64,000 nucleotides of DNA. It comes from Macrotis lagotis (Eukaryota > Chordata > Mammalia > Peramelemorphia > Peramelidae). A program made the position numbers and the translations under genes. Positions 1 through 12,034 of this stretch are shown here, in pieces. Every line of letters begins with the position of its first letter. Within the stretch, counting starts at the first letter, position 1. Location: assembly GCF_037893015.1 (NCBI RefSeq), contig NC_133663.1:144303771-144367770 (forward strand), given 5' to 3'. The notes beneath the pieces were generated by a model that did not search any database, was not told the origin of the DNA, and worked only from the letters and a program-made list of their open reading frames with translations.

Positions 1-2150
1 AATAGCATAAATTTTTATTTCATTCATAATTCTTTACATCAAACTATGGATGCATTATTTAGGCATTTTTTACCTTCCCTCTTATGAATGATTTTTCAGA
101 GATTGATGAAAATTTGCTATGAATATTTTGAATGTTTATCTGACCCTGAGAATCGAACTAATTAGGGACAGATAGGGGATCTTTTTCCACTTAAAAAACT
201 TTTACTAATTTAAACTAGGTCTTAATTCCCTATTAGATATTTTTGTTCAATAGGTGTTAAGTAATGTTTCTATTTCTCTCTGCTTTATCAACATTCTAAC
301 TATCCATTGGAGTGGGCTCACCATAACTCTTCCTTGATGAAAGACTTCTTGTCTTCTTTATTTTTCAACAGCAATCTCAGCTATTCTGAACTTTAATGTT
401 TTATATGTAGCTCTCTTTTATTAATCCTTAGCAACTTGAATTCTTGTTATGTTTTTGTATATCTTATAATGTTAATTCTTTATATGTTTTGAAACATCAT
501 TTTCTTTAGCCAGTTATCTCTGTTAATGCTTAATGGTATCCTCTCTGAGGTCAAGATATCATTTCTGATTTCTGAGATTATTTCATACTTCTTGAGCTGA
601 TATTTCCCTTTAGATCCTAGGTCATTGTGTAGCAGAGGAAATATTGGTCAGAAAAATATGTTCTATAACAAATCTGTTCCTTCTGCTCTGTCAAATGGTT
701 AACCTCTGAAATGGTCTTAGTTTAACACTGAATCCCATCCCAATCTATGAAGATGAGGTCAATGAACTGTTTAGTAGAGTCCTTGCCCCTAAATCTCTGC
801 CCTCAGGCACAATATAAGTCCCTAGCAACAAAACAATAGTTCCCTACCCTAGCCTGAAAGAATTAAGATTTTGCTCTCTGGAGATAGCACCCTCCCATCC
901 ATGTATCCCTATTTACCACATCTTTCTGCTCCTTTAAAAATTCATTTTTTCTCTCTGAATTGCTTTTGTTCCTTTGAGAGACCAGTCCACACTTAAGGAA
1001 CATGATCCCTAAAATTTCTCATGTCCCTATATCCTTCCTTTTCATGACAGCAGCAGACATTGTGGCTACTGCTATGGTTATGACTGTGGCTGCTGCTGTT
1101 CTCTCCCTTAGTTTTTACTAAGCGTAACAATATGTAATAATCTCTTTTTTGTCCTTAAATTATTCTGGGTCAAGTAGATCTTTTAAATTGTCTTTTAGGT
1201 GAATTCTTTCACATTCCATTTGAACCCAAGAAGCCTTCAGCTGCCCTTATTTTCCCACAACAGTTTAATTTTGAAATCTTTTCCTCACAAACTCTTGGAT
1301 GGAATCATCATATTACCCTCATCCAACCCCATATTCTAAGCAGTTGAGCCCTGGCCCACTTGGTCAGGAACTTTTGTCATTCCAGTGTGAATTTTCTATG
1401 TCAGATGAAAAGATGGGGGGAAATATGTTGTCTATCTTCTTGGAAATGGATTTAAAAAAAATTGCTAGTGAGGATTCCAAGAGAAATATACATACCGAGA
1501 AAAGATAGAAACAAATGCCTAGGTTTCTTTCCAATCCATCCCTTGGGAGTTCAGCTTTGAAACATAATGAATAAAATAGTACATATAATATTTCTCCAGT
1601 TCATCTCCTAGATCAATATATCAGTAATAAGGTACAGGTTAATATAATCTGTTAAATATAATATCTCTTCATTGATATGCCCACCTTAGTGTACCCTGAC
1701 TCCAATTAGTTTTACTCAAAGAAAAATTATATATAATGATGGGGGGAATGAATTTATGTAATTTAATTAGAATTAAGAAAAACACAATATCCTGGGAAAC
1801 ACTCCCTTTAGAAAGCTCTAGGGAAATGAGAAACTTCATTTACAGATTAAAGCAGAAAGGAGAGGAGAGGAAAGAAGACACTCCTGAACAGTCAATGGAG
1901 AAAAAGTCTGCTTATCTCTTTAGTGAAGAAAATTCCTCCTGGATGTCAGATCTCATCTACTTTCACTTAAGACCTACTTAGTCAAGATCAAATTTAAACC
2001 TCCTTCTAGTGCTCTCTCACCCAAACCACCAAGCTCTGGGATACTTTCTCAAAACTTATGGATAGGGTTAGATCTCTATTTATCTTGTACTTTTTAAAAA
2101 TAATTTTTCCCAGAACCTGTTGTTCTTGTTCATTCCTCTTCAATGACATC
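1..2150. other. Unassigned AT-rich DNA
   Basis: I see no gene or recognisable repeat here. Short open frames at 1299-1508 and 1736-1981 have no family resemblance and composition typical of chance frames. A small perfect inverted repeat (ACAGCAGCAG at 1047-1056, its complement at 1090-1099) is the only local structure. The 780-1130 stretch is pyrimidine-rich and could be an unrecognised old repeat. Confidence 0.5.
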
Positions 2151-2375
2151 TGACTAATCATGACCCCATTTGGGGGTTTTCTTGGCAACAGTAGTGGAGT
2201 GTTCTGCCATTTCCAGCTCTAGTTCATTTTACAGATGAGGAAATTTAAAATAAAAAGTTTTAATGATTTGCCCAGGGTCACTTAGATACTGGTAAATACC
2301 TGAATATAGATTTGAAATCAGGAAAATAAAACTTCCTTACCTCACACTCAGTCCACTGTGCCACCTAGTTACTCA
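2150..2375 (-). repeat. Mar1/MIR-type SINE, old, minus strand
   Basis: On the plus strand the order is 'gaccccatttgggggttttcttggcaa', 'cattttacagatgaggaaa', 'ttgcccagggtcacttaga', then 'ccactgtgccacctagtta'. This is the reverse complement of a marsupial/monotreme tRNA-headed CORE SINE; the tRNA-like head is at the high-coordinate end. The copy is diverged. The same family recurs at 37440-37715. Confidence 0.75.
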
Positions 2376-2754
2376 ATACCTAATACTCAATGACTAATTT
2401 CTGAACTGTATTTCATTGAGTTAAAGTATATAACCTTTGCTTGACAACACAATAGAGAAAACTTTTACCATCTTCTGATTATTATCTTACAATGTGACTA
2501 AAAATAGGAGACCTATGCTCACCAAAGATATTTGATATTGCCTTAAAGACCAGGATATGATGAAAATAGTCATTGAAATCACTCTAAATGATCAAATCAT
2601 CCCAATTACTTTGTTTATGAATTATATTGTGCTTATTTCCAAACACACTGCTGTGTTTCTTATAGTTATTCAGAGGTCAATTAAACAAACATTTAAGGAA
2701 ATGGTGCTCTATTATATATGGGGGAAAAATACATACAAAGGGAATTGAAAAGGA

Positions 2755-2950
2755 ATAAGCATTTGTATAGCACCAACTATGTACACCAGATACTGTGCTA
2801 AGTACTTAACAAATATTAATTCATTTGATCTTTTCTAGAACCCTGAAAAGTGATTTTATTATCACTAGGTATGGTTGAGGAAACTGACTTACCCATATTC
2901 ACAAATATAGTAATTATCTGAGATTATGTCTTCCTGACTCCTACATAAGG
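2755..2950 (-). repeat. MIR-like SINE fragment, minus strand
   Basis: The order 'gcatttgtatagcaccaactatgtac', 'actgtgctaagtacttaac', a 'tcatttgatc' block and 'gaggaaactgacttaccc' follows the reverse complement of the MIR core and 3' part. It is old and diverged, and the exact MIR subfamily cannot be told by eye. Confidence 0.7.
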
Positions 2951-3360
2951 CATTTCTGGACAATATAAGACTATGATAGAAAGAAGAAAATCTAGTCTTT
3001 GTTTTCCACTACTTTCACCAGTCATGTGGAATGTGCAGTTCCACGGAAAAGATAGTTTCCACTTTAATATATCTCTCTACGTGAATTTCTTTTCCAAAGA
3101 CCTTCAATAATAAAGTCATAATATAAATCTGTAAACCTGAATTAGGTCCTTGGAGATAAGCAATTTCCAAAGGAAATGATAGTTATATGGACTTATAAAA
3201 ACTTTCTGTGAGGTGACTTTTTTTCCTATTTATTTTCCTATGAGGTAAAATAAAAACTGACCTATTTTCAATGATTATTGTTAACCTGAAAACTGATCAC
3301 TAACATGGAAGTAAGGGGGAGAAGTGCTGGATGTTAAGCAATATTTTACCTGTTTTGTAG

Positions 3361-3378
3361 ACACACACACACACACAT
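3361..3378. repeat. (CA)n microsatellite
   Basis: Nine perfect AC units. The surrounding 2951-3778 is AT-rich sequence in which I see nothing else. Confidence 0.9.
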
Positions 3379-3778
3379 AAAACAAAGTTTGAATTTATCA
3401 AGAAAATCCTTTGGGCTTAAGGCATGATTCAAACTAATAGCCACTTAGTACCTAAAGCTTAAAAAACAAAAATAAAATCCTCTTTTTTCACAAATAATTA
3501 ATTGATGGTCCAGGAAAATTATTTCCTTTGGAAAAATGAGCCAATAAGGGTTATATACACTGCTTCACTGACATTAATTGCTTAGTGGGAAAAATAACAT
3601 CTCTGATAGGTAAAGCCATTATTACATTTTGAATAAGCTTATTGTTACATGAACCTAATCAGTTCTAAGATTCTAAATGTTAGAAGCATAATTTATTTTT
3701 AACAATATTTATACCTGACAGGTCAAAATATTTTCATATATAATGACTGCATCATTTCCCTTGAAATTCTAACTAATG

Positions 3779-3813
3779 CAGACTTCTAGTAGATCTTGAA
3801 TTTCAGTATTTCA
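3779..3813 (+). repeat. Left arm of a perfect 35-bp inverted repeat
   Basis: This segment, beginning GCAGACTTCTAGTAGATC, is found as an exact reverse complement at 5701-5735. The two arms are about 1.9 kb apart. The sequence between them contains no transposase I can recognise, and similarity stops abruptly at both inner edges. Confidence 0.9.
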
Positions 3814-4244
3814 AAGTACTTCCTGTTATTTTGTCCTTTTAAAAAGTACATGTTGTAAAGTCTACATATGGCATCTCATGACTGAGGAGCTCCACTCCAG
3901 ATAAAATAAATTCTTAACTTATTAATGCTAATGATTGTCTATGCTGTGCTACAGTGTTTTCTTTTATAATATATATATATATATATGTATATATAAAATG
4001 ACTTGCCCAGAATAGCTGATCAATAAATGTGATGATTCATAAGACTCAGTTTTAAGCCAGCCACTAAGATTTTTGGGACACACTGCTCTTGCTGAATTGA
4101 ATTGAATGGCATAGCTACTTCACTCTAAATATCTTTCTAATTATGTTTAAATAGTTTATAAGATGTAATTCTTATGGTATTTGGTTGTATTGCTAAGTCT
4201 ATGAGGCATATTTTGGGTAAGTCAGCCATTAGGGAAAAAATATT

Positions 4245-4380
4245 GAACTGAGAACCTATATTATTTTCTGAATTTTAAGGACTCAAATTTTAATCCCAAT
4301 TTTGCTACAAATTAGCTAGGCAAGTTTGGTAAAGATACTTAGATTTTCTTCAATTCAATTTCATTACCAATGATGGAGTG
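4245..4380 (+). repeat. Possible MIR-like SINE fragment, plus strand
   Basis: Weak resemblance to the MIR head and core: 'ggactcaaattttaatcccaattttgctac', then 'ttagctaggcaagt', then 'cttagattttcttcaat'. Diverged, so low confidence. The rest of 3814-5700 holds a TA microsatellite at about 3967-3996 and otherwise nothing I can assign. Confidence 0.4.
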
Positions 4381-5700
4381 AACTATATATCATAACATTT
4401 TAGGACGATAAATGGAGAGTATAACCATCTATCTTTGCTATGATAATAGATGATCGAGAGATAGCCCACAGATGTGCAAATATGTATATACTTACATAAA
4501 TGCTCATTACTAAGGTAGATACTTATGCAAAGATTAGGAAAAGAATGGTTTTTTTACAGTAGTTAATTATAAAACTAATTTTAGAAACAACACACAAACA
4601 TAAATAAAATTGACAAGTTTAATATTTTGATCTTTCCTTCTTTTTTAAAAAGCATAATTTTCTTTTTGTGGATGATATTTTTATTATTTTTCCTCTAAAT
4701 TAAATGCATATAATTCATATAATTATATATAATATTATATATAATAACATAACTCATAAAATTTTCTAGTCTCCTAGTATGTTTAGGGCAGGTTTTTATC
4801 ATGAATATGTTTTTATTCCAAAAAAACTAATTTGTTACTTATATTTCACATTATTATTATGCAAAATATGATTATGATCATTGTTTTATATTCAGTAATA
4901 GTATGTGTTCCCTTCTCTTCTTTTGTTTTTATTTCATAAAATGTATTGCCTGAGTAAATATCATATGAATATAATCCTTCCTTAGTACTGTCTTTGTTAA
5001 TTATCATTAGAAATCATGAATTATTTCTCAGATTTTTTAAACAAAACAATAAGTTTCTAAGAATTTAAGTAAAAACAGAAAATCAGAAAAATAAAAATTT
5101 CTATATTCATTTTCTCCATTAGGCAATCTTTCCAAAACAATAAAAATAATAATTTGAAAACATAAACAAATTTCCCAAGAAGTTCAAAACATTTTGTAGG
5201 TATTTTATTTTAGTTTCAGAATATCTGCAAAATGGAGAAAAAGTATTATTTATTCCCCAATTTTCAGATTAAAGTCAAACATTTGCAAAATTCTAAAATA
5301 TCAGGCTATTTATTATCTGGACATAGGAAACTTCAATGAATTCTTCACAGAGTAAATCACATCATGAATGATGGTGAGAAAAGCATCTGGGAGGTTACCC
5401 AAGAAGAAGCTTTAGTTACAGTTCATTTCTGCATAACAATAGTGAATAATCCTTAGCTTTTGTTAAAGGAAATAGGTTAGCTCCTAGGTTACCTAAGACT
5501 GTAACAGAGAAGTCCACAGGACAGATGGAAATCCTGAAGGACTTTTTTTAAAAAGCTGAAAAGTTCTATGGTCTTTCTGGTGATAAGTTTGATGATATGA
5601 ATAGGAGTGCAGTGAGATATTGAATAGCCAGACTGAAAGAAATTCTAACTGCTTTCAGTTGTCTATAAATGGCAAATTTCCAATTGGCCCTAAATTCTCA

Positions 5701-5735
5701 GAAATACTGAAATTCAAGATCTACTAGAAGTCTGC
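5701..5735 (-). repeat. Right arm of the 35-bp inverted repeat, abutting the gap
   Basis: Exact reverse complement of 3779-3813. Its outer edge is exactly the first N of the assembly gap, so the outer flank and any target duplication cannot be seen. Confidence 0.9.
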
Positions 5736-5745
5736 NNNNNNNNNN
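5736..5745. other. Assembly gap of 10 N
   Basis: Ten consecutive N. The size is probably a placeholder and not a measured length. The sequence just left of it duplicates, in inverted orientation, a segment 1.9 kb upstream. Confidence 1.
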
Positions 5746-6270
5746 TGATTTAATAATCATGATAATCTTTTAAACGAGATAGTGAATTAACTGAGGCACA
5801 AAACAACTGAGTAGATTCCTAAGAGTACATCTAATAAGTGACAAAATCAGAAATATATAGAACTAAAATCATTGGTCTTGTCAAAATATCACAATGAGTT
5901 TTTTATCTCTTTCCTAATCCAGATCAGACACACCAAATCCAAATGGAAGCATGAGAAATGTGAGCATGCGTTGTAGAATTTCTATTCCTTAAAAAGCACT
6001 TGGAAATTTTTTTTCTCTGAAGGTTTATAACTTCCATTTTCCCTTGAGAAGATAGAGTTTATAAGAAACTATGAATATATCACATGTAAAATGTATTTTT
6101 ACAAAAGGAGTTTAAGTGTATGGTTGATATTTTATGTTCTATAAAATGAATTCACTAGTTTAATTTCTGGCAGACCATTATACATTATTCATCAGTAAAA
6201 TGTTAACAATCTTTTATCTTCAGTCAAACAATATGTTTCACAAGAATGATATCATTTATCATCCTTTTCA

Positions 6271-6340
6271 AATATATATATGTACATATATATATATATA
6301 TATATATACATTTACACACAAGTGCACACACACATATACA
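6271..6340. repeat. (TA)n/(CA)n compound microsatellite
   Basis: Alternating TA runs followed by short ACAC runs. The flanking 5746-6640 region shows no gene or clear repeat. Confidence 0.85.
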
Positions 6341-6639
6341 TAAAGAGAAAAATGCTTATACATACATGTGTTTGTAGGGAGTTTCATTGTCTTAGGGCAG
6401 TACCATAAAACTGCTCTAAGACTTTTAGGACACTCTCCTTCATTTTTCATTCAATCAGTTTCTCTGAAGTGACAACAATATACTTGCTGAAAATTATGAA
6501 ATATATCTCAAGGTAGTGAATTCTCTCAAATCTTTTATCTTTTAAAAACTTTTAAGGAAACAAATATTTCTATTTTATAAGACTACTTTGTTATGAAGAG
6601 ATTAATGTTTTCCTTTTTGACATTGTTGGAATTTCATAA

Positions 6640-6795
6640 ACCAACTTAATATGAATTAACTCATTTGATTTCTAAGGAAGAATGCAGTTCTTTTATACTT
6701 ATAAGGAAATTAAGGCTAATAGAGTTTCAGTGAATTGTTCCAAATTCAATAGCTAATAATGTAGTTGGGATTTAAATTTTGGAATCTAGACTAAC
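6640..6795 (-). repeat. MIR-like SINE fragment, minus strand
   Basis: 'aactcatttgatttc', 'cttataaggaaattaaggc', 'gaattgttccaaattcaatagctaa' and 'gttgggatttaaatt' follow the reverse-complement MIR order (core, then A/B-box side). Diverged. Confidence 0.6.
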
Positions 6796-6799
6796 TACA

Positions 6800-8960
6800 T
6801 GATGATTTTCTTTTCTCTAAAATACATTGAATTTTGTCTCATATTTTTCTTCTTTCTTCCATTGCTTTTATCATATTTTCCTTCAGTCTTGTGAATATAT
6901 TATAGATAAGATTACTTCTAATTTTGGACTTCACTCCCCATTTTATTTCACCTCAACTCCTACCATTGCTCAACCACCTATTCCTTTTCATAAAATTGTA
7001 GCCTAATTAGTTTGGGATCAAGAGTTATAATAAATAGAATATTAATTCAACACTTCCATGCTCTTTTCTCCTATTTCTTTCAATCACCATTAAAACATAA
7101 GTATTCCCATAAACCCCTCTATCTATTCTATACCAAAGATCAATCTCTTTAAAAAATATAAATAGTAGAAAATTGATTTTTTGTTTGATTTTTATCATTT
7201 TATTTTGTATGTGATTGTGATTATTTTATTGGGGTATATGCAATACATGGTTTTGATTTTAAAAATTGATAATAAATATCTATTTAATATACATATTTAA
7301 AAATAACACAAAAATATTTGAAAATATTTTTATTATGGGTAATAGCTTGACTTGATTTTTTTCTCAGTTTTTGCAAATGCAGAATAAACTAATGTTATAT
7401 AGGTATATATATATTTTTTCTCCAATATTTAATCTTTCTCCATAATGATGATCAAATTTGTATTACCTTAGTGAAATTTGATCACTGTATGATTTATCCT
7501 TAAAAATTTCACTTCTTTAACCTTTCCTTCTGACAATTTCATATTTAATTGATCAAATCTTCTCATCCTCATTTTTATATGTTCTGGGCAATTGTTTTTG
7601 TTTGTGGATTGTTTTTTGCTTTCCCCCCAGATATCCTTTGATATGTTATTCAGCTATGTGTGTTCATTGATGTCTTCTGGGAAATCTGTGACTTTTTTGC
7701 ACCTGCTCTGTCTGATATCAGTTGTTTTGGGTTATAAGTAATCCATGTGTTCTTTTTAAAAAGATGTATTTTGCTTCTCTTCTGCCAATTTTTCTCCATT
7801 TCAGTATTTTGTGTTCTTCCTCAGAGCTTCTACTTATTTGGAGTGATGTTCCACCTTGTATTTAGTAGTGAAATACTCTGACTTACAATACAAATTAATT
7901 CATAAATTATTACTTTTAAGGTTGAATTTTTCTTTTTTAGATATTTCAAAAGTTCTTGCTTTTCTTTCAAGATCTTCTCTTTATGAGCTTTATTTTTCTT
8001 TCATCTGACATTTTACTTCATGAAATTATATTTGTTTGTTATGCTATTGGCTTTAGTCAGTTTTTAATGATCCTCTGTTCATCTGTTTCTGAATTGTTTT
8101 TTTTATTTAGTCTCTTAAATGTAGTTTTTTCCATCTTTCACTTATCTCCCCCTTTCCTCATTTTTCTCTTCTTTTCTGTAGAGATCCATGAGATTAAGTT
8201 TATGGTATCCTCAAAATTTTCAGATTTTCAAAATGATTTTCATGACATTTTTGATATATTGGATAAATTATTCTCATGACTCTCTTCATATCGCTGTTCT
8301 TGAGTTCATACAAGTCTTTTGAAGTTTCTCTAAGTCCTTCTTTTTCATTATTTCTTATATTCCAGTTTTCATTTAAAAACTGTACTTCTCTTTCTTTCAT
8401 TCTCGCTCTATATGTATAAATTCGCACACAGAGATACACATCTGTGTGTAATAAGAATACAAAATCTGATAAATTACCAGATCACTTTAAATGGATTTAC
8501 CCATGTATGAGATAAAAGCATCTTGCTTTTTCCCCATAGAGGAATTTCTTTATTTAAAAGAGGCAGGGAATACAAGAGGAATTGGTTTATACAAGGGTAT
8601 TGGTATAGTTGAAACTCTGAATTTTTAAATCTATCTGACTAGCATAGTAATTCCTTTATTTTTCCATGACCAGAAATTTTAAAAAAATAGCAACAAAAAA
8701 AAATCACCTTATTCATTCATCTTTTCCAGTAAGTGGGGAAGAGGAAGAGTCTTTTCTCTCCTCCACCTACTTATTCATGTGGGTCATGGGATATGGTCTT
8801 TTCATATATTTCCTATTTCAGTTCCAGTTTCATGTAATGGAGTCCCCATACTTTTTGGCCTAATTGCTAAGGAAATAGGGAGAAATCCACCATATTCATG
8901 GTAATTCATAAGTATGAATATATTTAGGCTTTTGATCTTTGTTTCATTCAAGAATACCAG
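6800..8960. other. T-rich unassigned sequence
   Basis: Strongly T-biased plus strand, especially 7590-8450. A minus-strand open frame at 8200-8439 encodes a 79-residue charged peptide with coiled-coil-like composition (runs such as RNNEKEGLRETSKDLYELKN). That, together with the T/A skew, suggests an old ORF1-like retroelement piece, but I cannot align it to a known family and do not call a gene. The plus-strand frame at 7956-8279 is hydrophobic because of T richness and is probably chance. Confidence 0.35.
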
Positions 8961-8984
8961 CACCATCATCTTTCTCTTTTTGTA

Positions 8985-11935
8985 AAATTAATTTATTTTT
9001 TAAATTTTCATCCAATTGTACAAGTATATATTCAAGTTATAAAAATTCCCTTCACCCTTCCTTCCTATCCCCCTTCCCTCAGTAGGGAATTGTCAGGTTA
9101 GCATTTTGCATACATATTTTGTTAAAGGAAAGAGATACATAAGAGAGAAATTTTATAATGTGTTCATCAGATTCAGTAGGGGTGTGGATTTTTTTTCCTT
9201 TGTGTTTTGTTTTGTTTTATTTTTCTTCCTCTGGTGGGAGTAATATAGTCCATTACCAGTCTAATACAATTGTCTTAGCTCTCTGGAATGTCAAGAGGAG
9301 CTGCTTCCATCAAGGTTGTTCATCTCATAATGTTGTTGATTTTGTACATTGTTCTCTTGACCCTACTCCCTTAGCTCAGCATCAGATCCCATAAGTCATT
9401 CCATGCTTCTCTAGAGTCTAGCCATTTATGGTTTCTTATAGAGCAATAATATTCTATAGTATTCATGTGTCATTAGTTGTTTAGCCAATCCCCAACTGAT
9501 GGGCAACCCCTCAATTTCCAATTTTTTTGTCACTACAAAAAGAGCTGCTTTGAATATTTTTAAACATGTAGGACTTTTCCCATTTTTTAACAATTTCTTC
9601 TGGATGTAGTCCTACATTTGGAATTGCTGGGTCAAAGGGTATGAACACTCATATTGCTCTTTGGTCACAGTTCCATATTGCTCTCCAGAAAGGTTGGCTC
9701 TGTTCACAACTCCACCTGCAATGCATCAATATCCCAGTCCTCCCACATTGATGATCTTTCCTTTTTCTCATCTGAGCTAATCTAATAGGTGTGAGGTGAT
9801 ACATTAATGTTGTTTTAATTTGCATTTCTCTAATCAATTGTGATTTGGAGAATTTTTTCCATATAATTATATATAGCTTTAATTTCTTCATTTGAAAACT
9901 GTTCATATCCTTTGAACATTTATCAATTGGGGGGAATGACTTGGTAAATCTGATACAATTCTCTATACATTTTAGAAATGAGACCTTTATCAGAACTCCT
10001 AGTTGTTTCCCAGATTTCTGCTTTTCTTCTAGTTTTGATTTTATTAATGCAAAATCTTTTAAATTTAATATAGCCAAAATCATTAATTTTGCAGTTTATA
10101 ATGGGCTCTAATTCTTGTTTGAACATAAATTCATCCCCTTTTCCATAGACCAGATAGAGTAACTTTTGGTCTATTCATTTATCTGTAGTATTGCTTTTTC
10201 TGTCTAAATCCTGTACCACTTTGACCTTATTTTGGTAAACGGTGTGATATGTGCATCTATGCCTAATTTTTCCATATTGTTTTCCAGTTTTCCCAATAAT
10301 TTTTGTCAAATAGTGAGTTCTTATTCCAGAGGCTGATGTCTTTGGGTTTGTCAAATAATAGATTGCTGTAGTCATTCACTGCAGTTTCTTTTGAACCTCT
10401 CATAATGTACTGATCCATTACTCTATTTCTTAACCAATACCAGGCAGATTTGATAACTGCTACTTTAAAATAAGTTTTAGATTTGGTAAAGCTTGGGCAC
10501 CTTCCTTTACATTACTTTTCATCAGTTCCCTTTGTTATTCTTGCCCTTTTGTTGCTCCAGGTGAATTCTGTTACTATTTTTTCTAGCTCAATGAAGTAGT
10601 TATTTGGTAGTTTGATTGATATGACACTGAATAAGTAATTTTATTTCAGTAGAAGTGTCATTTTTGTTATATTAGTTTGACCTAACCGTGAGCATTTGAC
10701 ATTTTACCACTTATTAGGTCTGACTTTATTTGGATGAGGAGAGCTTCATAATTGTGTTCATATAGATTCTGGGTTTGTCTTGGGAGGTAGATACCCGAGT
10801 ATTTAATGGTGTCTACAGTTATTTCATTCTTTAAAATTTTTTATTATTTTATTCTTGTTTCTTACATTAGCTAATTCTATAATGTGCTAATCTTTTTTAT
10901 CTTTAATTAATTAAATTTTGAATTTTATAAGTTTTCCCCAATCTCACTTCCCTCCCACCTCCCACAGAAGGCATTCTGTTAGTCTTTACATTCTTTCCAT
11001 TCTTTCCATGCTATACATTGATCTAAGTTGAATGTGTTGAGAAAGAAATCATTTCCTTAAGGAAAAAAATAAAATAAGATATAAGGGCAAAATTGCATAA
11101 TAAGAAGTTTTTTTAATTAAAAGTAATAGTCTTTGATCTTTGTTCAAACTTTACAATTCTTTCTCTGCATACAGATGGGTATTCTCCATTACAGATGCAC
11201 CAAAGTTGTCCCTGATTGTTGCACTGATGGAATGAGCAAGTTCATTAAGATTGATCATCAACCCCATATTACTGTTATTCTACAGTTATTTTAAATGTAA
11301 TTTCTCTTTTTATCTCCTGTTCTTGGGCTTTGTTGTTCATATATAGAAATGCTGATGATTTATGTGGTTTTATTTTATATCCTGCTATTTTGCTGAATTT
11401 GTTGTTTCAAGGAGTTTTTTAGATATTTTCTCGGTTTCTCTAGGTATACCATCATATCATCTGCAATGAGTGAGTTTACCTTTTTCATTGCCAATTCTGA
11501 TTCCTTCAATTTCTGTTTCTTCTCTTATTGCTACTGCTACAGCCAGCATTTCCAATAGTATATTGAATAGTAATGGTGATAATGGGCATCCTTGTTTTAT
11601 TGCCTGAATTTATTGGAAATGCTCTGAGTTTATTCCCATTAAATGCAGTATTTGATGATGTTTTAGATAGATACTATTTATTATTGTAAGGAAAACTCCA
11701 TTTATTCCTAAACTTTCCAGTGTTTTTAGTAGGAATAGATGTTGTATTTTATCAAAGGCTTTTTCAGCATCTATTGAGATAATCCTATGATTTCTATTGG
11801 TTTTACTAGTGATATGTTTAATTATGTTGAGTGTTTTCCTAATGTTGAACCATCCTTGCCTGCCTGGTATAATTCCAAACTTATCATGGGGTATTATCCT
11901 GGTAATAAGCCAGATAAAAATAGGTTGCATGAGTG
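8985..11935 (-). mobile_element. L1 LINE, 5'-truncated, minus strand
   Basis: The 3' end lies at about 8985, with T-rich plus-strand sequence as the reverse-complemented A tail. Minus-strand 11610-11930 encodes reverse-transcriptase fingers/palm sequence with IPGRQGWFNIRKT, followed by HRIISIDAEKAFDKIQH, a close match to the L1 ORF2 segment around the first catalytic Asp. The second catalytic motif reads [13 protein letters not shown] at about 11436-11475 (L1 usually has FADD). The C-terminal ORF2 part runs through 9649-10083 in broken frames. The element lacks ORF1 and the endonuclease half of ORF2. A piece of a different L1 lies inside it at about 10890-11283. ORF2 has many frame breaks, so the copy is dead. 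Confidence 0.9.
10890..11283 (-). mobile_element. L1 3'-UTR fragment nested inside the larger L1, minus strand
   Basis: The surrounding ORF2 sequence is interrupted by a block with plus-strand features of an L1 3' end in reverse: 'gttttccccaatctcacttccctccc', 'cacagaaggcattctgttagtc', 'attgatctaagttgaatgtgttgag', 'ctgattgttgcactgatggaatgagcaag'. This differs from the tail of the host L1 at 9000-9300, so it is a different subfamily. ORF2-like sequence resumes near 11290. Boundaries are approximate, and I could not fix a target-site duplication. Confidence 0.7.
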
Positions 11936-12034
11936 GAGGATGAAGGGGAAGGGAAAGAAAGAAAAAGAAAAAGGAAGCACGGGGAAGAAAAGAAATGATG
12001 AAAAGAAAGAAAGAAAACAGATCTAGGTTGAAAA
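11936..12034 (+). repeat. Purine-rich (GAAA)n-like tract
   Basis: Nearly pure A/G run (ggaaagaaagaaaaag and similar) between the 5' ends of two L1 pieces in opposite orientation. Confidence 0.8.

Noticed and set aside
1047-1099. GCAGCAG/CTGCTGC inverted repeat as a structured RNA
   Set aside because: The arms are only 10 bp with a 33-base loop of no special structure; it could easily arise by chance in CAG/CTG-rich sequence.
3779-5735. A complete DNA transposon bounded by 35-bp inverted repeats
   Set aside because: There is no transposase, no known terminus and no visible target duplication, and the right arm abuts an N gap, so an assembly artefact is at least as likely.
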